DNA from: a virus
Reading direction: 5' to 3' (one strand)
DNA length: 39,092 nucleotides
Virus record (IMG/VR): IMGVR_UViG_3300025073_000104
Location: 1-39,092 of that record
The notes under the pieces are model-generated. The model worked only from the letters and a program-made list of their open reading frames with translations. It did not search any database and was not told the DNA's origin. This document shows positions 28,679 through 35,980 of the stretch, one piece after another. Made by a program: the position numbers and the translations under genes. Position 1 is the stretch's first letter. Each line of letters starts with the position of its first letter.

Positions 28679-30061
28679 ATGGATCAACACAGGAGGCGCA
28701 CCTATGCGTATGTCAAGCAAGATAGATTCGTACTTGAAAACTGCGAATCTATAACTGGATGGGCTGGCTCGGCTGATGTTACAGCGGTCGCTCTATCTAC
28801 GAATCACAAAGAAGGTTCTAACTCGATTTCGTTTGCTAAGAGTTTGGGAACTGTTGTTGCCGGCTCAATTACGAAAACTTTATCTCCAGCACTCAATCTC
28901 GTCGATTATTACGATGGTCATTTGAGGTACTGGGCTTATGTTTCAGCGACTACCGACATCACGAGCATATCGCTTGTTATCGGGCAAAGCGCTTCACACT
29001 GCAATACCTACACAACACTAGTCGCCTCATTATCGGCAGGCTGGAATTTAATCGATGTCGAAATTAAATCTCCAACTACGGTTACAGGTAACGGCGTGAC
29101 TTGGACTTCGGTGAGTTATATGTCATTTGTGGTTACGCTGGATGGTGCGGCTAAAACTTTGGCTGGCATCCTCTTCGATACTCCAAGCGTTCTTTATAGA
29201 ATGGATGCGAATATCGAGAGTGTATCGTTGACAGGAACTGGACTAGCGACTGCGGCACTTCAAACTACCGGCAATGCAATTCTCACTACGATAGATGCTG
29301 ACACAGGGAATATAGCTACAAGTGCTGGTACGATCAAGACAAATACTGATCCGTTGGTGGCTGCCGCGGGCGGAGGTTATGTCAGACAGGATTCTACGGC
29401 AACAATAGCTAAAGAATCAGGCGGAAACCTAGCTGACATAAAAACGTCGGCACAAATAATGGACGACTGGGATGAATCTGATAGGGCGAAGGTCAATCTG
29501 ATTGCAGGGCAAGCAGGTATAATGGGCGGCACAGTCACTCCGGCTATTCCTGCCGCCAATATGGCAAATACCTTGCCGTGGGCTGTCTATAATGCCACGC
29601 CAACAGCACGAACGGAAGGCAAGGGCGGTACATTGCAAGCAGATGTCGGTGGCAATCTTCTTAATTCTTTAGGGACAGGCTTAAACGCCACGGACGATAG
29701 TGTCACTGCAATTATAGGTGCAAGTGCGACAGTCACAGGCTTTGATACCGTATTTGATGCCGATGGCGATAACACGGCACAGGCCTGCAAGACCGTAGCC
29801 TGTAATCTGTATCATCTTCATGCGTACAATAGTAATGCCGCTGGAGTATTTATTCAGCTCTTTGATTTGGCTACAGGTTCGGTGATAGTCGGTACGACAA
29901 CGCCAAAGTATGTGATTTACGTTCCGCCTACGGGGAACACTATTGAGGACTACGATGTCCCGATGTCATTTGCGACAGCGGCTACTTACGCTTGTACGAC
30001 AACGCCAACAGGTAATGGCGACCCGACAGTTGGCCTAACGGTATCTTTCGGAGTTAAGTAG
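28679..30061 (+). CDS. Virion structural protein with jelly-roll-like N-terminus
   Basis: 460 aa. Residues 1-170 have the shape of a carbohydrate-binding jelly-roll: FVLENCESITGWAGSADVTA, then GSITKTLSPALNLVDYYDGH, LRYWAYVSATTDITSISLVI and WTSVSYMSFVVTL. The middle is a Thr/Ala/Gly-rich helix-turn stretch (TGNAILTTIDADTGNIATSA). The C-terminal 120 residues are beta-rich (NLYHLHAYNSNAAGVFIQLF). It lies in the head-to-tail interval. A capsid-associated fibre or adhesin is likely; leader TAACCTAAAAAACTT. Confidence 0.6.
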   Translation: MDQHRRRTYAYVKQDRFVLENCESITGWAGSADVTAVALSTNHKEGSNSISFAKSLGTVVAGSITKTLSPALNLVDYYDGHLRYWAYVSATTDITSISLVIGQSASHCNTYTTLVASLSAGWNLIDVEIKSPTTVTGNGVTWTSVSYMSFVVTLDGAAKTLAGILFDTPSVLYRMDANIESVSLTGTGLATAALQTTGNAILTTIDADTGNIATSAGTIKTNTDPLVAAAGGGYVRQDSTATIAKESGGNLADIKTSAQIMDDWDESDRAKVNLIAGQAGIMGGTVTPAIPAANMANTLPWAVYNATPTARTEGKGGTLQADVGGNLLNSLGTGLNATDDSVTAIIGASATVTGFDTVFDADGDNTAQACKTVACNLYHLHAYNSNAAGVFIQLFDLATGSVIVGTTTPKYVIYVPPTGNTIEDYDVPMSFATAATYACTTTPTGNGDPTVGLTVSFGVK

Positions 30062-30088
30062 AAGTATTATTCTTTAATAAATAAATAT

Positions 30089-30868
30089 ATGAGTGGTTCA
30101 TACGGACAGCCAGTAGTTCCAACGCAAGACACAAATTCCGATATATTTTCATCCGATGTAATCGGTAAAAAAAGCGATACAACGGCTGGAACATCTTTGG
30201 TTGCAATGACGAAAGGAATCAACAATAGGCTTAATCTGCCAATCGCTGATAGTGCTAATAATATGGTTATAGCAGATGTTATCGGTAACAAGAGTGACAC
30301 AAAAGTCGGCACATCTTTAATGTCCGTACTTAAAAATAACGAAGAGCAGGTTCAACAGGTTAAAGATTGGCTTGCCGAAGGCGGGATTCCGACTTTCCCA
30401 ATGCCAGCCAATGCGGCAGACGGGGTGAGTTTGGCTGAAGTCATCAGATTCATTAGCGACCTTCAGTTGACACATACCGCTATTAAGGCGATTCCTAATA
30501 TGACGGGTTATGATACGGGTGTGGTATTCACGGTAATGGGCGCGGTATTGGTTAGAATATTTGGCACGGTTGGGGCAACAGCTATAACTTCCACATCAGG
30601 AACGACGACAATATCGGTTGGTACTACGGCTGACCCAGACGTATGTTTACCTGCGACTACTATTGATAATTCGGACTTTGCTATCGGAGACGCTTGGTGC
30701 GACAACAATCCAGAAGATGATGCCTGTGCGATACCAAGTGGATGGATATTAGTAAATAACGCAAACATTTATCTAACAAGAAGTGCTGATGATATTACGG
30801 CAGGAGCTTTGGACCTTATGTGTGAATGGAAGAGATTATCAACAGCCAGCAGCGTAACTTCAGCTTAA
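30089..30868 (+). CDS. Virion structural protein, unknown
   Basis: 259 aa. The first 90 residues contain two copies of DVIGxKSDTxxGTSLxxxxK-like sequence (VIGKKSDTTAGTSLVAMTKG and VIGNKSDTKVGTSLMSVLKN, about 48 residues apart), an internal duplication. The rest is beta-rich with two Cys (ATTIDNSDFAIGDAWCDNNP, then DACAIPSGW), suggesting a folded domain. It starts 27 nt after the previous gene. Probably a virion decoration or neck protein. Confidence 0.6.
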   Translation: MSGSYGQPVVPTQDTNSDIFSSDVIGKKSDTTAGTSLVAMTKGINNRLNLPIADSANNMVIADVIGNKSDTKVGTSLMSVLKNNEEQVQQVKDWLAEGGIPTFPMPANAADGVSLAEVIRFISDLQLTHTAIKAIPNMTGYDTGVVFTVMGAVLVRIFGTVGATAITSTSGTTTISVGTTADPDVCLPATTIDNSDFAIGDAWCDNNPEDDACAIPSGWILVNNANIYLTRSADDITAGALDLMCEWKRLSTASSVTSA

Positions 30869-30869
30869 T

Positions 30870-31172
30870 ATGGAATACTCTTACAAATTCGACAAGTCGC
30901 AAGTCACAATACAAGACGTTTGGGATAACGATGATGGCTCGATTGGTTTTAGTGGTTTCTTTATTTCGCTGGGTAGCAATAGTGGTTTTGGGTTCTCGGA
31001 GGGCGTAATCCATTCGGATTATATAAAATCGAGCGAATTAACAGGAGATAAATTGCTCGAATCTTTTTTCAGGAATCTCGCAAAAGTTTACGAGGCGCGA
31101 GAGAGCAAAGATTTAGAGGCGTTAAATTCCAGTTTGACAAGCATAGGACTCGAAGAAATTAACCATCTATAA
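30870..31172 (+). CDS. Hypothetical protein
   Basis: 100 aa, alternating beta/alpha (YSYKFDKSQVTIQDVWDNDD, ending AKVYEARESKDLEALNSSL). It begins one base after the previous stop, with leader CAGCTTAAT directly before ATG. No family is recognised; by position it may belong to the neck. Confidence 0.6.
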   Translation: MEYSYKFDKSQVTIQDVWDNDDGSIGFSGFFISLGSNSGFGFSEGVIHSDYIKSSELTGDKLLESFFRNLAKVYEARESKDLEALNSSLTSIGLEEINHL

Positions 31173-31174
31173 TT

Positions 31175-31942
31175 ATGTCAAGACTAGCGGTACGACCATT
31201 TATAAATTCAATTCATATAAACGGCACAGGTTCACAATCTATCGCTATCTCTAACTTTGAGCCTAGCGGTGGAGCTGGCGCGACTTTAAGTGTCATGCAA
31301 TGGGTTAGAGTACCGTATGGATTTGCAGCAGGATGCTCAATGTCAAAGTTTGATTACGGCGTAACGAAACGAGCTTGGACTGTACTTGTCAATGCCTATA
31401 AGTTTAGAGTAATTGTATCTCAAGATGGCGGTATCACTAACTGGAAAGTATATGATAGTCCGAATAGAATTGATACTAATATTTGGCAAATGATAGGTTT
31501 TACATGGAATAGCGGAACGCTTAAATTATTTATTGATGGAGTTGAGATTACGCCTGTTAAAACTTCCGACGCGGCAATTACTACAATCCATCAAAATGAT
31601 AGACGAGTGATGATAGGCTGCCAATTGGCAGCAAACAATCCTGTAACTAATTGGTCGGGGAAGATCGGTGCAAGTTGGATTTGGAGCGACGTTCTAACGC
31701 CAACGGAAGTGACAAATTTATATCGGCATGGTGTTGTGCCAAGAGATAATTTACAAGGCGAATGGCTGTTCACGGAAGGTTCGGGGGCTACGTTGGCCGA
31801 TACGAGTGGCAATGGAAGAAATGGGGTAATCGCGGGTGCTACTTGGTCTACGGATACTGCTTTTAAGGCAAGGATGGCTTCGGCAAACAGAGTAGCGGCT
31901 ACAAACAGAGCGGCGGCTACTCACAGAGTTCCAGTTTCTTAA
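31175..31942 (+). CDS. LamG/concanavalin-like lectin domain protein
   Basis: 255 aa. Residues about 25-215 have the LamG/ConA-like glucanase pattern: AGATLSVMQWVRVPYGFA, NIWQMIGFTWNSGTLKLFID, GVEITPVKTS, WSGKIGASWIWSDVLTPTEV, GEWLFTEGSGATLADTSGNG. The C-terminal tail has three short NR/HR-x-A-A repeats (NRVAATNRAAATHRVPVS). LamG domains in phage virions bind glycans; this could mediate adhesion. It lies right before the head-tail connector. Confidence 0.8.
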   Translation: MSRLAVRPFINSIHINGTGSQSIAISNFEPSGGAGATLSVMQWVRVPYGFAAGCSMSKFDYGVTKRAWTVLVNAYKFRVIVSQDGGITNWKVYDSPNRIDTNIWQMIGFTWNSGTLKLFIDGVEITPVKTSDAAITTIHQNDRRVMIGCQLAANNPVTNWSGKIGASWIWSDVLTPTEVTNLYRHGVVPRDNLQGEWLFTEGSGATLADTSGNGRNGVIAGATWSTDTAFKARMASANRVAATNRAAATHRVPVS

Positions 31943-31953
31943 TTCTAATTCTT

Positions 31954-32700
31954 ATGTTCACAACAGTCACGAAAGTTAGGCAATACGCAGGGTTCGTTAA
32001 TAATACGAATATCACAGATGCTTTTATAGCGAATCAAATCACGAGGGCGGAGAATCATATCAAAAGTTATATTGGCGATGTGTACGCGCTTCCTTTGCCG
32101 AAATTCTACGAGAATACAATAGTCTTCTCTGGTACTGGAAATGGTACGAGCGTAATGACTCTGACTGTTGGTGGTGTTGCTTATACAGTCACGATGTCGG
32201 TCGGCAAGACGGCTTCACAGGCGGCTGATTTATTCCGGACTGCGGCAGGTTCGGCTACTAATTTCGTCACTGATGGGTTGGGTTCGGGTGCTACCGTAAC
32301 GATTCATAATAACGACCAGACCGAAGATTCGACTGATGTAACGATAACATCAACAGATCCTCAAACAGTTTCCGGTATAACAGCAACAGGCGGAACGGTT
32401 AGCGAGGTCGCAATACCAATGCTTGACGGCTTGGCGGTAGAGATTGCAACGGCTTACTTATTCATAGCGGAGTACGGTGCTGAAACGCAAAATAATGACA
32501 AGGATGGTTTTAAGAGATTGGCAAGTGCTGATGAATTTCTAAAGAGAATACAGGACAAAAAGGATAAGTTGTTAGACTTTTCAGATACAGAATTGGCTGG
32601 GTCAACAACACAGCGACTACGATTCTTCCCTACTACCGGTTCGGTTGATGATAATGGTGAAGATGTTGAAAGAGTATTTACTATGAACAAGAAATTTTAA
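31954..32700 (+). CDS. Head-tail connector (DUF1320/Mu gp36-like) with inserted beta domain
   Basis: 248 aa. Residues 1-50 (VRQYAGFVNNTNITDAFIAN, then ITRAENHIKSYIGDVYALPL) and residues about 152-210 (LAVEIATAYLFIAEYGAETQ, DEFLKRIQDKKDKLL) are the two halves of a DUF1320/gp36-type connector. Between them lies a roughly 100-residue beta-rich insert (MTLTVGGVAYTVTMSVGKTA, then LGSGATVTIHNNDQTEDSTD), absent from typical DUF1320 proteins. It probably projects outwards from the neck. It ends with a C-terminal extension containing STTQRLRFFPTTGSV. Confidence 0.75.
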   Translation: MFTTVTKVRQYAGFVNNTNITDAFIANQITRAENHIKSYIGDVYALPLPKFYENTIVFSGTGNGTSVMTLTVGGVAYTVTMSVGKTASQAADLFRTAAGSATNFVTDGLGSGATVTIHNNDQTEDSTDVTITSTDPQTVSGITATGGTVSEVAIPMLDGLAVEIATAYLFIAEYGAETQNNDKDGFKRLASADEFLKRIQDKKDKLLDFSDTELAGSTTQRLRFFPTTGSVDDNGEDVERVFTMNKKF

Positions 32701-33146
32701 TGCAATTCGGACTTACAATCGATGGAGATAAAAGAGTTATAGCGAAACTCGATAAGGCAATCGCTACAATCGGGAACGCAAGACAGCCTCTAACAGATAC
32801 AGGAACGCTAGTCGTGAGTGAGATAGACAAGCAGTTCTCGACAGAAGGTACAAGGCTCACGGGAGCATGGCAACCACTCACAGCAGGTACGCTCGCACAG
32901 AAGACAAGGCTCGGATATGGGATGAAAGGAATCCTCGAGCGAACAGGAAAATTGAAAAACAGTTTCAGTAAAGTAGTAGACCGGTTCAAGGTTACAGTCG
33001 CAAGCAAAGGAGTTGACTACTATAAATATCATCAAATCGGTATGGGTAGGAATCCTAAACGCACAATGCTTACTCTCAATAATGAGAATCTCAAGCAGAA
33101 CATAATCGAAGTATTCAGAAAGTTCGTTAAATCAGCGCTCTCATGA
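32700..33146 (+). CDS. Phage virion morphogenesis protein (Mu gpG-like)
   Basis: 148 aa. Pattern of the virion-morphogenesis family (Phage_tail_S, Mu gpG-like): LTIDGDKRVIAKLDKAIATI, then LTGAWQPLTAGTLAQKTRL, ILERTGKLKNSFSKVV and VDYYKYHQIGMGRNPKRTML. It acts at the head-tail joint or tail completion. Its start overlaps the connector stop (TAATG) and its end overlaps the next gene by ATGA, so three consecutive genes are coupled. Confidence 0.8.
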   Translation: MQFGLTIDGDKRVIAKLDKAIATIGNARQPLTDTGTLVVSEIDKQFSTEGTRLTGAWQPLTAGTLAQKTRLGYGMKGILERTGKLKNSFSKVVDRFKVTVASKGVDYYKYHQIGMGRNPKRTMLTLNNENLKQNIIEVFRKFVKSALS

Positions 33147-33622
33147 ATGAAATTATAGACTCACTTATCACAATCTTTACGACAGGCTTTACCACTATTC
33201 CTTTCACGACTTACTTTAAAGGCAAGCAGGACGCTATAGCAGAGGCGGATATGCCAATGCTACAAGTCTATCCTAAAGCAACTCGTCAAAAGAGAAGCGG
33301 TACAGTCCGTGATCAGGCGGAGTACGACATCGTGGTTGAGGTCGTAATCAATGCAAAGACATATTGGGATATGTCGGCTGGTCAAGGTTCGCAATTAGAT
33401 GTATTGGAGAAATTAGTTGACTTAGTTGAAGAAAGAGAAAGCGATGGTGATGCGAAAGCTCCGACAGTATTCGGAATCTTAAATAACAATCTTACGGCAA
33501 GCTCAAAGGTTTTATACATAGACAACTTGAATGTTGAATACAGTACATACCTAGATGAAGGAGGCAAGAAAGGCAGAGCAACAGTTACCTTCACGGCTTA
33601 CGACCGCCCAAATCGAACATAG
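33143..33622 (+). CDS. Tail terminator-like protein
   Basis: 159 aa. A tail-terminator-type layout: helix MNEIIDSLITIFTTGFTTIP, then a beta sheet (AEYDIVVEVVINAKTYWDMS), a helix (LDVLEKLVDLVEERES) and a final beta strand (KKGRATVTFTAYDRPN). Position between gpG-like protein and tail tube agrees. The start overlaps the previous stop by ATGA. No sequence family is certain. Confidence 0.65.
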   Translation: MNEIIDSLITIFTTGFTTIPFTTYFKGKQDAIAEADMPMLQVYPKATRQKRSGTVRDQAEYDIVVEVVINAKTYWDMSAGQGSQLDVLEKLVDLVEERESDGDAKAPTVFGILNNNLTASSKVLYIDNLNVEYSTYLDEGGKKGRATVTFTAYDRPNRT

Positions 33623-33647
33623 TAATTTAATCATTAACAATAATCCA

Positions 33648-33785
33648 ATGGATAGAAAATACCACATTGAAAAATCGGTATTGCCGGATGGCACAGAAGT
33701 CGCCTCGGTAGTATATGACAATCCTAGTGTCGAGGATGACATTATGATTCAACCGATGGAGAAGAAAATCAAAAAGACAAAATAA
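33648..33785 (+). CDS. Small protein before the tail tube gene
   Basis: 45 aa from the ATG at 33648, which has the recurrent leader TAATCCA; a longer frame would overlap the terminator gene. Mixed charge (MDRKYHIEKSVLPDGTEVAS, ending PMEKKIKKTK). Function unknown. Confidence 0.55.
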   Translation: MDRKYHIEKSVLPDGTEVASVVYDNPSVEDDIMIQPMEKKIKKTK

Positions 33786-33809
33786 TTTATTCTATAACCA
33801 AATTCAAAG

Positions 33810-35333
33810 ATGTCTGACGCAACAAAATACTCGAAACTGGCGTACTTGATGACTATCAAGGAATCGACAGCAGGCACGGCGCTTTATCCTAATGTAGCGC
33901 ACGAGCTTCTTTCAGAGAGTATGGTTTCTAATTGGGATTTCACGCCTGCGAATACAATAGCAGGGAATAGGTCGAAAAATCTTAGACCTATCAAGAACAA
34001 AGTCGGGCCGTTCAATGGTTCAGTAACAGTTCTTGCAGAGCCAAAGACATTAGGTCACTGGTTAACTGGCGTTTTCGGTGTAGCGACAGATACCACGCTA
34101 TTAGCTTCAGTATCTTATCAGCATAAGTTCTCGCCAGCGACTACGCTCAAAACCTATACGATGGATATACCTATAGCAGGTAGTTCTTATGTACAGAGAT
34201 TTATTGGAACGAGAGTTGCTGGTATTGATTTTTCGATTGCAGATAATAAATTGCAAGCGGCAATCGCACTTTCAGCTCAAAAGGTATTCCAAAACGCAAG
34301 AGTTACAACAGCCGCTTCCGGTGGCACGGCTCTTGTTTTAGACCAGACTTCCGGACTTGTAGCAGGTAGCGACACGATCATAATCCTAGACAAGGATAAT
34401 CCAACAACAGAGCTTTGCGAACTTACAGTCACAACAGTCACAAGTGAAACAGTCCTTGTTGTTTCTACGATCGGCGTGAGTATCGAGGTTGGTGATATTG
34501 CCGTCATCAAGAAACAGACTCCAACTTACAGCTTAAGTAACGAATTGATTTTCTCGGGAGGCGCTTCGGTTTATATGTACAACGGAGCTGACGGGATGCA
34601 AAACCTATCAACAGTTACGAACTGTGAAGACTTCAAATTGTCAATCAAGAATGACCTTGAGGCAAGATGGGCGGCAACGGGATGTGATGTTGTTGATAGA
34701 ATGCCTTCCAATATCTTGGTTAAAGGCGTTGAGGTTACGGGAACATTCTCGAACTTCTATGTCAATCCATTAAACCTTGATGTGTTAAGACAGATGGAGC
34801 AGACAGCAATTAGATTCGAGTTCTGCGGAGCAACGCTTGATACTAATGTCGCCGCCGCCGCTACTGGCACGATTGAAAGCGATGGCGTTGGTACAATCAC
34901 GGTTACGGTTGATGCTGTGGGTGAAGCTGGCAACGATTGGGCTGTTGAGTTTGTGCAGGGTACGACTCCATTAGCGGCAGCAGTATCTGGTAAACTGATA
35001 ACAGTCACTCTCGATGCTACGCCTGCCAACAATGCAGTCGCGACAGTTGCTTCTGCGATTACGGCGCTCACAGGTGTTAGTGCAACTTCAACTGGTGCTG
35101 GCAATGTAACGACAACTGACAATCCGAACAAGATCGCATTCTCCGGTGGTAGAGATGCAAACGAGGTTGAGAAATTAAGGTTCGATATGCCGGACTGCAG
35201 ATTCCAGCCATTCAATGCAAACCTTTCAGAGGACGCAATCTGTAATGAGGAGATCAGCTTCACGGCTTACAGAGACACAAGCGACAAGAGAGAGATCCAA
35301 GTTATGCTAAGAAACATTACTGCGGCTTATTAA
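33810..35333 (+). CDS. Major tail tube protein with inserted Ig-like domains
   Basis: 507 aa, longer than a minimal tail tube protein (about 200-350). The N-terminal 160 residues have the tail-tube signature: YSKLAYLMTIKESTAGTALY, NWDFTPANTIAGNRSKNLRP, LGHWLTGVFGVAT and SYVQRFIGTRVAGIDFSIAD. Residues about 165-235 and 350-455 are extra beta domains (TSGLVAGSDTIIILDKDN; GTITVTVDAVGEAGNDWAVE, then GKLITVTLDATPANNAVAT). The C-terminal 50 residues return to the tube fold (SEDAICNEEISFTAYRDTS). The tube assembles as stacked hexamers around the tape measure. Leader TAACCAAATTCAAAG. Confidence 0.8.
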   Translation: MSDATKYSKLAYLMTIKESTAGTALYPNVAHELLSESMVSNWDFTPANTIAGNRSKNLRPIKNKVGPFNGSVTVLAEPKTLGHWLTGVFGVATDTTLLASVSYQHKFSPATTLKTYTMDIPIAGSSYVQRFIGTRVAGIDFSIADNKLQAAIALSAQKVFQNARVTTAASGGTALVLDQTSGLVAGSDTIIILDKDNPTTELCELTVTTVTSETVLVVSTIGVSIEVGDIAVIKKQTPTYSLSNELIFSGGASVYMYNGADGMQNLSTVTNCEDFKLSIKNDLEARWAATGCDVVDRMPSNILVKGVEVTGTFSNFYVNPLNLDVLRQMEQTAIRFEFCGATLDTNVAAAATGTIESDGVGTITVTVDAVGEAGNDWAVEFVQGTTPLAAAVSGKLITVTLDATPANNAVATVASAITALTGVSATSTGAGNVTTTDNPNKIAFSGGRDANEVEKLRFDMPDCRFQPFNANLSEDAICNEEISFTAYRDTSDKREIQVMLRNITAAY

Positions 35334-35344
35334 ATTTAAGCATA

Positions 35345-35395
35345 AGGGGAGTAGGGTTTCGGTGTGTTCCTTACTCCCCTCTATAGAAACACACC
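35345..35395 (+). promoter_or_regulatory. H-type RNA pseudoknot between tail tube and chaperone genes
   Basis: Stem 1 is AGGGGAGTA (35345-35353) with TACTCCCCT (35372-35380), 9 bp. Stem 2 is GGTGTGTT (35361-35368), in the loop of stem 1, with AACACACC (35388-35395), 8 bp, both perfect. Loops are 7, 3 and 7 nt, suited to an H-type pseudoknot. It lies in the 90-nt gap after the tail tube stop and 28 nt before the chaperone ATG, so translational control, mRNA-end protection or weak termination are all possible. Confidence 0.65.
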
Positions 35396-35423
35396 TGTAT
35401 TTAATTCTTAAAACACACGCAAA

Positions 35424-35759
35424 ATGGAAGTCAAATTATCAATCGGAACTGCAACAATCAAAGATTTCCTCACGCATAAAGCTAAAAAACTTATAAGTGA
35501 GGCTACATATGACGATGTTATTTGGGAGATGGATGATACTAAAAAAAGATATGTCGCAAAAGGATTCAAGATGACTTCGCAAGGCAAAGGGGAAGAAGCG
35601 GCTATTATAAATATGGTTGACCACTTTACTTTACTTGATGGATCTATCGTGAAGCCAACAGAAGAATTTTTAAATGGCGATACCATGCTCGCAGATGATT
35701 TTGATGAGTTATATAAAGCTATAAATAAAATAACAAGCAAGAAAATCCCAAACGCCTAG
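35424..35759 (+). CDS. Tail assembly chaperone (G-type, 0-frame product)
   Basis: 111 aa, located between tail tube and tape measure, where the tail assembly chaperone belongs. The protein begins MEVKLSIGTATIKDFLTHKA, with helical C-terminal half (DDFDELYKAINKITSKKIPN). Its last codons include CCCAAAC at 35747-35753, a -1 slippery site, just before the TAG. The chaperone binds the tape measure while the tube is built; the frameshifted form recruits tube subunits. An A-rich leader precedes ATG without Shine-Dalgarno. Confidence 0.8.
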   Translation: MEVKLSIGTATIKDFLTHKAKKLISEATYDDVIWEMDDTKKRYVAKGFKMTSQGKGEEAAIINMVDHFTLLDGSIVKPTEEFLNGDTMLADDFDELYKAINKITSKKIPNA

Positions 35760-35802
35760 AGGGTGATTTAAAGAAATTCCTTAATTATCCAAAGAATCAC
35801 CC
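35747..35802 (+). promoter_or_regulatory. Programmed -1 ribosomal frameshift signal
   Basis: The slippery heptamer C CCA AAC (35747-35753) is in the correct phase. After a 7-nt spacer containing the 0-frame stop TAG, GGGTGATT (35761-35768) pairs perfectly with AATCACCC (35795-35802). In -1, translation would proceed from CCC AAA into CGC CTA GAG GGT. All parts of the canonical signal are present. Confidence 0.88.
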
Positions 35803-35974
35803 AGCGCCACAGGAATGGATAGATATGAAATTCTGTGAAAAGTTCGGATGGACTCCAGCGCAACTAGATGAGCAGGATGAATATGTTTTAAACACATTCC
35901 TCTACATGGATTCAATAGATGCTGGACTGAAAAAGAATAAAAGTAAAAACTCAACTCCTCAATTCCGTAAATAA
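35753..35974 (+). CDS. Tail assembly chaperone, -1 frame extension (GT-type)
   Basis: 73 codons open in the -1 frame after the slippery site, ending at TAA 35972-35974. The product adds LEGDLKKFLNYPKNHPAP, then FCEKFGWTPAQLDEQDEYVL and a basic tail (KKNKSKNSTPQFRK) to the 110-residue 0-frame part, giving about 183 aa. There is no independent start codon at its beginning. The composition and lengths parallel lambda G/GT. The extension should contact the tail tube protein. It stops 6 nt upstream of the tape-measure start. Confidence 0.85.
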   Translation, partial: RLEGDLKKFLNYPKNHPAPQEWIDMKFCEKFGWTPAQLDEQDEYVLNTFLYMDSIDAGLKKNKSKNSTPQFRK

Positions 35975-35980
35975 TATAAA

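Noticed and set aside
34757-35263. 168-codon minus-strand frame within the tail tube gene
   Set aside because: Antisense shadow of a beta-rich domain; no leader or neighbour supports it.
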